From Chloroflexota bacterium (lineage in GTDB: Bacteria; Chloroflexota; Anaerolineae; B4-G1), in contig QMOC01000017.1 in the NCBI GenBank assembly GCA_003648085.1, positions 1 to 12,128 of the forward strand: DNA of 12,128 nucleotides. Direction: 5' to 3'. The notes beneath the pieces are model-generated. The model saw nothing but the letters and a program-made list of their open reading frames with translations. It was not told the origin of the DNA and did no database searches. Each line of letters starts with the position of its first letter. Position 1 is the stretch's first letter. Position numbers and translations under genes: made by a program. Shown here in pieces: positions 5,075 through 12,128 of this stretch.

Positions 5075-6934
5075 ATGCAGATTGACCTGAACCGGTTGGA
5101 GCGCATCCTGCCCACAGTGCAGAAGCCGGGGCGCTACGTCGGCGGCGAGTACAACAGCGTCGCCAAGGATTGGGAGACCACGCCCACGCGGGTCTGCCTG
5201 GCCTTCCCCGACATCTACGACCTGGGTATGTCCAACCTGGGGCTGGCGATCCTCTACGACGTGCTCAACGCGCTGCCGGACGTGCTGGCCGAGCGAGCCT
5301 ACCTGCCGTGGGTGGATATGATCGCGGCGCTGCGCCAGGCACGTACCCCGCTCTACAGCCTGGAAAGCAAACGGCCTTTGACCGACTTCGACATCGTCGG
5401 CGTCAGCCTCCCCTACGAGCAACTCTACACCAATCTGCTGGAGATGCTCGATCTGGCGGGCCTCCCGCTGCGATCCGAGGAACGGGACGGACGGCATCCA
5501 CTCATCATCGCCGGCGGCCACGCGACCTTCAACCCGGAGCCGGTGGCCGACTTCGTGGACGCTTTCGTCATCGGCGATGGGGAGGAAACCATTGTCGAGG
5601 TGGTGCGGGCCTACCGGGAGATATGCGGGGAATCGCGGGAGGCGCAATTGCGGGCACTGGCATGCATCCCCGGCGTCTATGTGCCGCGCTTCTACGATGT
5701 GCGCTACAACGCCGACGGCACGGTCGCCGCCGTCGAGCCCAACGTCCCCGAAGCCCGCTTGCCCGTCCTCAAGCGCGTCGTCCCCGTCCTGCCCCCGCCG
5801 CCGACGCGGCTCATCGTCCCCACAGTGGATGTAGCCCACAACCGGGCAATGGTCGAGATCCAGCGCGGTTGCACTCGTGGCTGCCGTTTCTGCCACGCCG
5901 GGATGGTCGTCCGGCCGGTGCGGGAGCGGCCCGTCGAGGAGGTGCTGGAGGCGGTTGAGGCCATTCTGCCCCAAACCGGCTTTGAGGAAGTCGGCCTGCT
6001 GTCCCTCTCTTCGTCCGATTACTCTGGCATTGGTGGATTGGTGAAAGCCCTCACCATGCGCTTTGGCGACGCGCACCTCTCCATTTCGCTGCCTGCGCTG
6101 CGGGCCGACAGTTTCTCGGTCACGTTGGCGGAGGCGATTGCGCGGGGACGACGCACGGGGTTTACCTTCGCGCCGGAGGCGGCCACCGAGCGGTTGCGCG
6201 CCATCATCAACAAGCCCATCACCACCGAGCAGATGCTTGACGTAGCGCGGGAGGTGTTCGAGCGCGGCTGGCGCACGATCAAGTTGTACTTTATGATCGG
6301 CTTGCCAGGGGAGCGAATGGACGACGTGTGGGCCATCGCCGACCTGGCGCGGGCAGTGCGGGCGGCGGGACGGAAGGTGCACGGACGACGGGCGCAGGTC
6401 AATGTCAGCGTGAACACCTTCGTGCCCAAGCCACACACGCCGTTTCAATGGGTAGGGCTGGAGCCGACCCCTTCTATTCACGAAAAGCAAGCACTCCTGC
6501 GGCGGCATCTTCGCGGGCGGGGTCTGAAGTTGGACTACAGTGACCCCGAAGCGACGCTGCTGGAGGCCGTGCTTTCGCGGGGCGACCGGCGGCTGGGCAC
6601 GGTCGTGCGGCGGGCCTGGGAACTGGGGGCGCACTTCGACGCCTGGGACGAGATACGGGACTTTAGCGCGTGGATGCGGGCCTTCGCCGAGGCCGAACTT
6701 GATCCCGATTTCTATGCCCGTCGCGAACGCTCACCTGATGAGGTCTTCCCCTGGGAGGTCGTCAGCACCGGGGTGAGCAGGAAATTCCTGCTGGGAGAGT
6801 ACCGGCGCAGTCAGCGCGGGGAGACGCTGGTGGATTGTCGAGAGCAATGCCACGGCTGCGGCATACTCACGGTCCTCGGCGACAACTGGTCGGAGGAATG
6901 GCGTTGCCCCGAACCTGCCTATCACACAACATAG
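5075..6934 (+). CDS. TIGR03960-type B12-binding-domain radical SAM protein
   Basis: This 619-aa protein begins with LERILPTVQKPGRYVGGEYN (8-27), characteristic of the TIGR03960 family, followed by a cobalamin-binding-like Rossmann region (about 40-180, with GMSNLGLAILYDVLN and LIIAGGHATFNPEP). The radical SAM core starts with CTRGCRFC: Cys266, Cys270 and Cys273 should bind the [4Fe-4S] cluster that cleaves S-adenosylmethionine. A second CX3CX2C set (Cys588, Cys592, Cys595) plus Cys611 closes the protein and could hold another cluster or a metal. The substrate is unknown. Relatives are often followed by, or fused to, a DUF2344 (TIGR03936) partner; none follows here. The ATG at 5075 lacks a strong Shine-Dalgarno but fits the family N-terminus. 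Confidence 0.88.
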   Translation: MQIDLNRLERILPTVQKPGRYVGGEYNSVAKDWETTPTRVCLAFPDIYDLGMSNLGLAILYDVLNALPDVLAERAYLPWVDMIAALRQARTPLYSLESKRPLTDFDIVGVSLPYEQLYTNLLEMLDLAGLPLRSEERDGRHPLIIAGGHATFNPEPVADFVDAFVIGDGEETIVEVVRAYREICGESREAQLRALACIPGVYVPRFYDVRYNADGTVAAVEPNVPEARLPVLKRVVPVLPPPPTRLIVPTVDVAHNRAMVEIQRGCTRGCRFCHAGMVVRPVRERPVEEVLEAVEAILPQTGFEEVGLLSLSSSDYSGIGGLVKALTMRFGDAHLSISLPALRADSFSVTLAEAIARGRRTGFTFAPEAATERLRAIINKPITTEQMLDVAREVFERGWRTIKLYFMIGLPGERMDDVWAIADLARAVRAAGRKVHGRRAQVNVSVNTFVPKPHTPFQWVGLEPTPSIHEKQALLRRHLRGRGLKLDYSDPEATLLEAVLSRGDRRLGTVVRRAWELGAHFDAWDEIRDFSAWMRAFAEAELDPDFYARRERSPDEVFPWEVVSTGVSRKFLLGEYRRSQRGETLVDCREQCHGCGILTVLGDNWSEEWRCPEPAYHTT

Positions 6935-6935
6935 C

Positions 6936-7011
6936 GCGGCCTCCGGCCGCAATCAACGCAAGACAAGATGCCATCTTGTCCACAGGATTCCCGCAGACAG
7001 CGCAAATCCTG
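6936..7011. repeat. Cluster of three inverted repeats upstream of the aminotransferase
   Basis: Three perfect hairpins lie in the 116-bp gap: GCGGCC/GGCCGC (6936-6941/6945-6950), GACAAGATG/CATCTTGTC (6962-6970/6972-6980, one-base centre) and CAGGATT/AATCCTG (6983-6989/7005-7011). The middle one resembles a dimeric repressor operator. None is followed by a T-run. They may be a regulatory leader or a repeat remnant. Confidence 0.5.
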
Positions 7012-7050
7012 CCGGGTAATTCCATACAACATGTAACTACGGAGGAAACC

Positions 7051-8220
7051 ATGCACCGCATACGCAACTTTGTCTCTGAGCGCATCGCTTCTGTCCCCCC
7101 ATCCGGCATCCGTCGTTTCTTCGACATCGCCGCCACGATGGAGGACGTCATCAGTCTCGGGATAGGCGAACCCGATTTCGACACGCCTGAGCCCATCGTG
7201 CGGGCCGGCATCGAGTGCCTCAGGCGCGGGGAGACCCACTATACCTCCAACTCCGGTCTGATGGAACTCCGCCGCGCCATCGCCGAGCATCTTGACCGGA
7301 TGTACGGCCAGACTTACAACCCGGCCAGTGAGATACTGGTCACCGTCGGCGTCTCCGAGGCGCTTTACCTGGCACTGGCCGCCACCCTCGATCCCGGCGA
7401 CGAGGTCATCATCCCTCACCCCTGCTTCGTCTCCTATGCACCGGAGGTCATCTTCGCCGGGGGCACGCCGGTCATCATACCGACGACGGTCGAGAATGAC
7501 TTCCAAGTCACGGCCGAGGCCATCGCAGCCGCCATCACCCCCCGCACGAAAGTTTTGCTCATCGGCTATCCCAATAACCCCACCGGCGCGGTGATGAGCC
7601 GAGAGCGCCTCAACGAAATCGCTGCCGTCGCCAAGCAGCACGATCTGCTGGTCATCTCCGATGAGATCTACGACCGGCTGGTCTACGGCGTGGAGCACGT
7701 CTGCTTTCCCAGCCTGCCGGGGATGTACAACCGTACCATTCTATTGCAAGGCTTCTCCAAGTCTTACGCCATGACCGGCTGGCGCATCGGGTACATGGCC
7801 GCCCCGGCCGAGATTCTGAGCATGGTGCGCAAGGTGCACCAGTACACGATTATGTGTGCGCCGACCGTCTCACAATACGCAGCACTGGCGGCGCTGCGTG
7901 AAGGGGAACCCTTCGTACGGGAGATGGTGGCCGAATACGACCGTCGCCGCCGGCTCATCGTGGACGGGCTGAATGAGATTGGCCTGAAGTGTTTCGAGCC
8001 GCAGGGCGCCTTCTACGCCTTCCCCTCCGTCGAGATCACGGGGATGGACGAGAACGAGTTCGCCGAGAAACTGCTGCACGAGGAGAGAGTAGCGGTGGTC
8101 CCGGGCAGCGCCTTCGGTGAGGCCGGGCGGGGGTATGTGCGCTGCTCCTACGCCACCGCCTATGAGAAGATCGAGGAGGCGCTGGAGCGCATGCGCCGAT
8201 TTGTGAGAAGGCACGGGTAG
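7051..8220 (+). CDS. Class I/II PLP-dependent aminotransferase (aspartate aminotransferase-like)
   Basis: This 389-aa protein is a full-length fold-type I aminotransferase. Visible marks are GIGEPDFDTP (37-46), the PLP-stacking region YPNNPTG (173-179), Asp204 and Tyr207 in SDEIYDRL, the Schiff-base Lys237 in FSKSYAMTGWRIGY (235-248) with Arg245, and the carboxylate-binding Arg364 in YVRCSYA. These fit the aspartate/alanine/aromatic aminotransferase group; the exact amino donor cannot be read from sequence. The ATG at 7051 has an ideal GGAGG 5 nt upstream, so a longer upstream reading is rejected. It may share a transcript with the radical SAM gene 116 bp upstream, though hairpins intervene. 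A large inverted repeat separates it from the ECF operon. Confidence 0.92.
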   Translation: MHRIRNFVSERIASVPPSGIRRFFDIAATMEDVISLGIGEPDFDTPEPIVRAGIECLRRGETHYTSNSGLMELRRAIAEHLDRMYGQTYNPASEILVTVGVSEALYLALAATLDPGDEVIIPHPCFVSYAPEVIFAGGTPVIIPTTVENDFQVTAEAIAAAITPRTKVLLIGYPNNPTGAVMSRERLNEIAAVAKQHDLLVISDEIYDRLVYGVEHVCFPSLPGMYNRTILLQGFSKSYAMTGWRIGYMAAPAEILSMVRKVHQYTIMCAPTVSQYAALAALREGEPFVREMVAEYDRRRRLIVDGLNEIGLKCFEPQGAFYAFPSVEITGMDENEFAEKLLHEERVAVVPGSAFGEAGRGYVRCSYATAYEKIEEALERMRRFVRRHG

Positions 8221-8257
8221 CGTCCGGCTGAGAACTCTATACTTTTTACGCGCTCTC

Positions 8258-8325
8258 AGTCCCCGTCCTCGGGGGCGACCAAAAGCGGGGCAAAATCCGC
8301 CCATGACGCCCCCGGGACGGGGGCT
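8258..8325. repeat. Long GC-rich inverted repeat in the ECF operon leader
   Basis: Left-arm bases 8261-8268 and 8270-8277 pair with 8315-8322 and 8307-8314 over 16 perfect Watson-Crick pairs with one bulged T (8269). Three more outer pairs bring the stem to about 19. The 29-nt loop contains a smaller GCGG/CCGC hairpin. No T-run follows, so a standard terminator is unlikely. The possibilities are a MITE/REP-type repeat or a structured mRNA leader ahead of the S component gene at 8412. Confidence 0.75.
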
Positions 8326-8411
8326 ACGAGCCTCGGAGATGGGCCTCCAAGACCCCGGATGTAAAATCTGCAAAACTACTGATAAATCCTAAACCCAAGG
8401 AGGTGTAAACT

Positions 8412-9197
8412 ATGTCTCAGAGACCCACCGGTGAGGAACGTGAAGTCAGATTCCTGAGCGGAGCGACCATTGACGGCGCGCCGATTGCCTACATCGTCGT
8501 GCTGGCCGCTGTAGTGGCCGCCCTGTCCTTTATTCCCTTCTCCGCCATCCTAGCCCTTGGGGGTAGTTTCCCGATGAGCCAGGGTGTTTATCCGCTCGTC
8601 GGGTGGATCCTCGGGCCAATCGCCGGGGCAATTGCCAGCGGCATCGGCCGACTGATCGGCGTTTTTCTGGCTCCTCACACTGCCGGCCCGGTGCCGGCCG
8701 CCTCGGTATGGGGTGCGGTCATCGCGGGCTTCGCTGCTGGCTCTATGACGTTGAGGGAAAAGCGCAGGCGATGGTGGATCCCACTATCCGTGCTGTTCAT
8801 CATCGAATTTCTTCTGTTTATCGGCCGGGCAATCTTCCTGAACGGCGTGGGCGTCGCTGTGGCGCTCCTGAATTCATTCGTGGACTGGTCCGGTATCGTG
8901 CTGTATGTGTTGCCGACCAGAACCCTGTTCGCCCGCTGGATCAATAGCAAGAACATCGGCCTGATCGCCGCTGGCCTGTTCCTCGGCACCTGGATGATCG
9001 CGGGGATTTCACATCTGAGCGTGACCGTCATCCTATATTTTATGTTCAACTGGCCTGAAGAGGTCTGGATCACCCTCATCCCGGTCATCCCGATGGAGCA
9101 CCTGTTCCGTTGTCTGACCGGCGCTGTGATCGGCAGCGGCGTGATCGCCGGTCTGCGTGCCATTGGGTTAGTCAAGCCAACCGAAGCGATCTATTAG
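8412..9197 (+). CDS. ECF transporter S component (substrate-binding membrane subunit)
   Basis: This 261-aa hydrophobic protein has about six or seven membrane helices (roughly 24-47, 58-86, 95-112, 122-143, 146-167, 183-211 and 234-253). It is called as the S component of an energy-coupling factor importer mainly because the ATPase and EcfT genes follow directly. The glycine-rich stretch GVYPLVGWILGPIAGAIASG (58-77) and small-residue helices fit that fold. S components bind one vitamin, cofactor precursor or metal. I see no motif of a named S family, so the substrate is unknown; the adjacent AOR gene makes a cofactor-related ligand reasonable. The start is clear: AAGGAGGTG sits 6 nt before the ATG. 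It is somewhat longer than many S components. Confidence 0.8.
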   Translation: MSQRPTGEEREVRFLSGATIDGAPIAYIVVLAAVVAALSFIPFSAILALGGSFPMSQGVYPLVGWILGPIAGAIASGIGRLIGVFLAPHTAGPVPAASVWGAVIAGFAAGSMTLREKRRRWWIPLSVLFIIEFLLFIGRAIFLNGVGVAVALLNSFVDWSGIVLYVLPTRTLFARWINSKNIGLIAAGLFLGTWMIAGISHLSVTVILYFMFNWPEEVWITLIPVIPMEHLFRCLTGAVIGSGVIAGLRAIGLVKPTEAIY

Positions 9198-9206
9198 TGC
9201 CAGAAG

Positions 9207-9238
9207 ACCCCCCGCAGGTTTAGTCACCCGCGGGGGGT
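9207..9238 (+). promoter_or_regulatory. Intercistronic hairpin covering the ecfA ribosome-binding region
   Basis: ACCCCCCGC (9207-9215) pairs perfectly with GCGGGGGGT (9230-9238) over 9 bp around a 14-nt loop, between the S component stop (9197) and the ecfA ATG (9250). The right arm holds the only purine-rich stretch that could serve as Shine-Dalgarno and ends 11 nt before the ATG. No T-run follows. Confidence 0.6.
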
Positions 9239-9249
9239 AGGCCGTTGTC

Positions 9250-10998
9250 ATGGGTACTCCGATTGCGGTCTTTGACAGGCTCTCCTATATGTACCCGCGC
9301 TCACCAGAGCCGGTCCTCCGCGATATTTCGCTCGAGATCCGTGAGGGCGAATTCTTGGGCCTGATCGGGCCGACGGGCGCAGGGAAGACGACGCTCTGCC
9401 TGACGCTCAACGGGATCGTGCCTCAGTTTTACGGCGGACGTTTTTTCGGGCGGGTCACCGTAGCGGGCCTGGATACGCTCGCTCATCCAGTGAGCCGGCT
9501 AGCCCGCCACGTAGGGGCGGTGTTTCAAGACCCCGAGACGCAACTGATCACCACCTCGGTGGAGAATGAGATCGCCTTCGCCCTGGAGAACCTGTGCGTG
9601 CCGCGTGAGGAGATACTCAAACGTATCCCGCGCGTGCTGGCCGCCGTGCGTCTGGAGGGCACCGAGCAGAAGCACCCCCACGAACTCTCGGGCGGCCAGA
9701 AGCAACGGCTGGCTATCGCTGCTGCGCTGGCGATGCAGCCGGACCTCTTGGTCCTGGATGAGCCGACCTCCCAACTCGATCCAATCGGCGAACAGGAAGT
9801 ATTTGCCGTTGTACGTGAACTCAATGAAGAACTTGGGGTGACGATCTTGATGGCCAGCCACGCCGCGGAGCAAATGGCCGAGTACGCCGACCGGATTGCC
9901 CTTCTATCCCACGGCGAATTGATCACCATTGGTACACCGGATGAGATTTACTCCCAGGTTGAACTTCTGCATGAGCATAATCTACGACCGCCCCAGGTCG
10001 CCACCACGTTCTACATGGTCAAAAAGGCCGGCATCCCGGTGCCCAATGTGCCGGTGCGGCTTGAGCAGGCCCTGCGTGCACTCGACTCCTTGCGGGGAGA
10101 GTGCAGGATAGCGCCCCCGCAAGTGTTCCCTGAGCCGCTGACGCGCAGCGGCGATCCGCTCCTCTCCGTGCGGAACCTGCGATATGCCTACCCCGATGGC
10201 ACCGAGGCGCTGCGCGGGGTGTCACTGGACATCCGCGCCGGAGAATACGTGCTCATCATCGGCCAGAACGGTGCCGGCAAGACCACCCTCGTCAAACACT
10301 TTCTCAGCCTGCTGAAACCGACGGAGGGGCTCGTCACGGTGGACGGCGCTGACACACGGGAACTCACTGTGAGCGAGTTGGCCCGACGCATCGGCTACGT
10401 CGCTCAGAACCCCGATACCCAGATCTTCAACGCCACGGTTGGCGATGAGGTAGCATTCGCTCTGGTCAATCTGGGTTACCCCAGGGAGGAAGTCGAAGCA
10501 CGCACGGCTGGAAGCCTGGATGGCTTAGGATTGCTGGAGGTACGCGACGCACATCCCTTTTCCCTCCCGAAAGGGGATCGGGCCCGGGTTGTGATCGCTG
10601 CCATCCTAGCGATGGACCCCGAGATCATCATTTTTGACGAGCCTACCACGGGCCAGGATTATCGCGGGGCGAAGTACATCCTGGACATCAGTAAGCAGTT
10701 GCATCGGATGGGCAAGACGGTGATCGTGATCACCCACCACCTTTATCTGATGCCTGAGTACGCCGAACGAGTGATCGTGATGGGGAAGGGGATGATTCTG
10801 CTCGATGGCCCGATCCGAGAGGTTTACCACCAAGCCGAACTCCTGAGGTCCACTTTCCTCAGCCCGCCCCAGGCGGTTCTGCTGGCCCAGCGCCTCGCCC
10901 GACGGGAGGGACGTGACTTCAAACTGCTCACCCCCAGGGAAGTCGCCGACTGCTTTCTACCCTCGAAGAATGATGAGATTCCAAACGGTCGAGCGTGA
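9250..10998 (+). CDS. ECF transporter duplex ATPase (EcfA-EcfA' fusion)
   Basis: This 582-aa protein holds two ABC ATPase domains in one chain and would supply the ATP-driven power of the importer on the cytoplasmic side. Domain 1 (about 6-240) has Walker A GPTGAGKTT (40-48, Lys46), Q-loop Gln93 in FQDPETQ, signature LSGGQ (146-150), Walker B LLVLDEP (166-172, Glu171) and switch His204. Domain 2 (about 304-530) has Walker A GQNGAGKTT (338-346, Lys344), Q-loop Gln386 in AQNPDTQ, Walker B IIIFDEP (459-465, Glu464) and His496, but its signature reads SLPKGD (438-443) instead of LSGGQ. The two domains are joined by a linker of about 60 residues. The 3' end overlaps the EcfT gene. The start lacks a free Shine-Dalgarno because an intercistronic hairpin precedes it. 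Confidence 0.93.
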   Translation: MGTPIAVFDRLSYMYPRSPEPVLRDISLEIREGEFLGLIGPTGAGKTTLCLTLNGIVPQFYGGRFFGRVTVAGLDTLAHPVSRLARHVGAVFQDPETQLITTSVENEIAFALENLCVPREEILKRIPRVLAAVRLEGTEQKHPHELSGGQKQRLAIAAALAMQPDLLVLDEPTSQLDPIGEQEVFAVVRELNEELGVTILMASHAAEQMAEYADRIALLSHGELITIGTPDEIYSQVELLHEHNLRPPQVATTFYMVKKAGIPVPNVPVRLEQALRALDSLRGECRIAPPQVFPEPLTRSGDPLLSVRNLRYAYPDGTEALRGVSLDIRAGEYVLIIGQNGAGKTTLVKHFLSLLKPTEGLVTVDGADTRELTVSELARRIGYVAQNPDTQIFNATVGDEVAFALVNLGYPREEVEARTAGSLDGLGLLEVRDAHPFSLPKGDRARVVIAAILAMDPEIIIFDEPTTGQDYRGAKYILDISKQLHRMGKTVIVITHHLYLMPEYAERVIVMGKGMILLDGPIREVYHQAELLRSTFLSPPQAVLLAQRLARREGRDFKLLTPREVADCFLPSKNDEIPNGRA

Positions 10999-11821
10999 CT
11001 CGCTCTTCACACGCCTCGATTTCCGGCCCAAGTTGCTGATGATCGCAGTCATCAGCACCGTGGCCTTTGTCTGGGAGAGCCCTATTGCACTGGCTGCGCT
11101 GGCGCTCGTCCTCGTGATCGCCTGCCTCCTGGCTGGAGTTAAAGCGGCCTATATTAAGACGGTCGTCAGGGTGATGATCCCGTTCTACATTTTGCTTCTA
11201 ATCACCCACGGGTTCTGGAACACCGACCAGGTCAAGGCGCTCACGGGCAAAGAAGTGCTGACGCCTCTCTTCACCTTCCCTGCCAACTGGTGGCTGATCG
11301 GCGGCGGAGGTATGTCGGTGGAGGGATTGCTGTACGGATGGGCGGTGATATTCAAGACCCTAGCCCTGATGCTGGTCATCCCTCTGGGCATCTTCACCAC
11401 CGAGGTGGACAATATGATCGTGGGGCTCGTTCGGGCCAAGGTTCCCTACAAGTTGGTCTTCATCTTCTCCTCCACACTGCGCTTCTTCCCGCTCCTCTTC
11501 GAAGAGATCCAGACGATCATCGAGGCGCAGCGGTTACGCGGGCTGGCGGTGGAGAAGATGGGGCCGGTGAAGCGTGTGCGCGTCTATAGTAAGGTAGCAA
11601 TTCCCTTGATTTTGGGGGCGATGGTCAAATCTCAGCAACTGGAGGTCGTGCTTCAATCGAAGGCTTTTACCGGCAGCAGCGAACGAACGTACTTGCACGA
11701 ATCGGTCCTGCGGAGAGCAGACTGGGCCGTCATTGCCCTCTTTGTACTGCTGTTCGTCCTGGCGGCGGTGCTCTATTTCCGGCTTGGCGTCGGCAAGTTC
11801 GCCTGGCTCATCTTCGATTGA
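10970..11821 (+). CDS. ECF transporter transmembrane component EcfT (CbiQ-like)
   Basis: This 283-aa membrane protein is the scaffold subunit linking the S component to the ATPases. Hydrophobic helices lie near 22-56, 65-82, 117-141 and 251-270, and a long cytoplasmic helical region (about 155-245) carries the two coupling motifs. The first is normal (EAQRLRG, 185-191). The second, usually Ala-Arg-Gly or Ala-Arg-Ala, reads QSKAF (229-233), followed by the expected Arg-Thr (239-240). Starts at 10970 or 10973 (tandem ATGs) both overlap the end of the ATPase gene by up to 29 bp, implying translational coupling; GAAGA lies just upstream. An earlier in-frame ATG at 10913 would overlap the ATPase gene by 86 bp and adds a non-homologous-looking extension, so I reject it. 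Confidence 0.88.
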   Translation: MMRFQTVERDSLFTRLDFRPKLLMIAVISTVAFVWESPIALAALALVLVIACLLAGVKAAYIKTVVRVMIPFYILLLITHGFWNTDQVKALTGKEVLTPLFTFPANWWLIGGGGMSVEGLLYGWAVIFKTLALMLVIPLGIFTTEVDNMIVGLVRAKVPYKLVFIFSSTLRFFPLLFEEIQTIIEAQRLRGLAVEKMGPVKRVRVYSKVAIPLILGAMVKSQQLEVVLQSKAFTGSSERTYLHESVLRRADWAVIALFVLLFVLAAVLYFRLGVGKFAWLIFD

Positions 11822-11845
11822 ACGGTCACATCGGGAGGTAGAAAA

Positions 11846-12128
11846 ATGATTGGCGGTACACACGGCAAAATCTTACATGTGGATCTGACAACCGGTGACG
11901 TCCGCGTTGAGCGACCCGACGACGACTTTTACCGCCTGCTGGTCGGCGGGCGGGCGGTGGTGTCTTACCTGTTGCTGCGTGACCTACCGCCCCGAACGAA
12001 CCCGCTCAGCCCGGACAACCTGCTCATCTTCGCGCCCGGCATTATGCAGGGCAGCAATTTTCCCGGCGCGGGGCGGCACGGGGTGGGGGGCAAGTCGCCG
12101 CTCACCGGCGCGCTGGGCAGTTCCGAAG
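11846..12128 (+). CDS. Aldehyde:ferredoxin oxidoreductase family protein, N-terminal part
   Basis: The first 94 residues are present; the gene runs off the window. The sequence matches the N-terminal domain of tungsten-containing aldehyde:ferredoxin oxidoreductases, which hold a bispyranopterin metal cofactor. Typical parts are GKILHVDLTTGDV (7-19), LLVGGRAVVSYLLLRDLPP (31-49), LLIFAPG (59-65) and GAGRHGVGGKSPLTG (74-88). Where many paralogues read Ser-Asn after this motif, this one reads SSE (92-94). Family enzymes oxidise aldehydes to acids with ferredoxin; the substrate here is unknown, and the cluster-binding cysteines lie outside the window. GGGAGG sits about 7 nt before the ATG. It begins 24 bp after EcfT and is very probably in the same operon. 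Confidence 0.9.
   Translation, partial: MIGGTHGKILHVDLTTGDVRVERPDDDFYRLLVGGRAVVSYLLLRDLPPRTNPLSPDNLLIFAPGIMQGSNFPGAGRHGVGGKSPLTGALGSSE

Noticed and set aside
5006..6634. Long open frame (542 codons) on the minus strand opposite the radical SAM gene
   Set aside because: It lies antisense to a clearly recognisable protein, has compositional bias (His, Arg, Gln, Gly) typical of a shadow frame in GC-rich DNA, and has no recognisable domain.
6835..7050. N-terminal extension of the aminotransferase
   Set aside because: It would overlap the end of the radical SAM gene, while a perfect GGAGG and ATG at 7051 give the family's normal length.
8238..8243. TATACT as a promoter -10 for the ECF operon
   Set aside because: No acceptable -35 hexamer lies 16-18 bp upstream, so I do not call a promoter.
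8258..8325. Rho-independent terminator of the aminotransferase gene
   Set aside because: The stem is strong but is followed by CTACGAG on the plus strand, with no U-tract on either strand.

Overview
The window looks like chromosomal DNA from a GC-rich bacterium. The mix of families suggests Chloroflexota (Anaerolineae-like): a TIGR03960-type radical SAM protein, a duplex-ATPase ECF transporter, an aldehyde:ferredoxin oxidoreductase (AOR), a TMTC-like glycosyltransferase and a PIG-V-like mannosyltransferase. This taxonomic reading is inference from gene content; no marker gene settles it. Both tRNA genes lack an encoded CCA end.

Layout. (1) 1-3610: a tRNA-Arg(CCG) gene on the minus strand, then, from a strong sigma-70 promoter on the plus strand, two adjacent GT-C type membrane glycosyltransferase genes. 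The first (PIG-V/GT76-like) is visibly richer in A/T than its neighbours; the second (TMTC-like) carries a long C-terminal TPR domain. (2) 3746-4297: a small excisionase-like HTH gene, an unusual 190-bp stretch with four unrelated blocks of 9-bp tandem repeats, and tRNA-Glu(CTC), all on the minus strand. This looks like the remnant end of an integrated element beside a tRNA. (3) 4298-5074: two divergent promoters sharing the same -35 bases, and a yjbQ gene bracketed by two copies of an imperfect palindromic repeat. (4) 5075-8220: a TIGR03960-type radical SAM protein and a class I/II PLP aminotransferase. (5) 8221-12128: a leader with a 19-pair inverted repeat, then a compact plus-strand operon: ECF transporter S component, fused double ATPase, EcfT, and the start of an AOR gene cut off by the window edge.

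How the genes fit together. The most suggestive unit is the last one. A complete dedicated ECF vitamin/cofactor-type importer lies only 24 bp upstream of an AOR, a family whose members use a tungsten- or molybdenum-bispyranopterin cofactor. The imported compound may be a cofactor precursor or the substrate of the oxidoreductase; the sequence does not say which. The two glycosyltransferases probably use polyprenyl-linked sugars for cell-surface or protein glycosylation.
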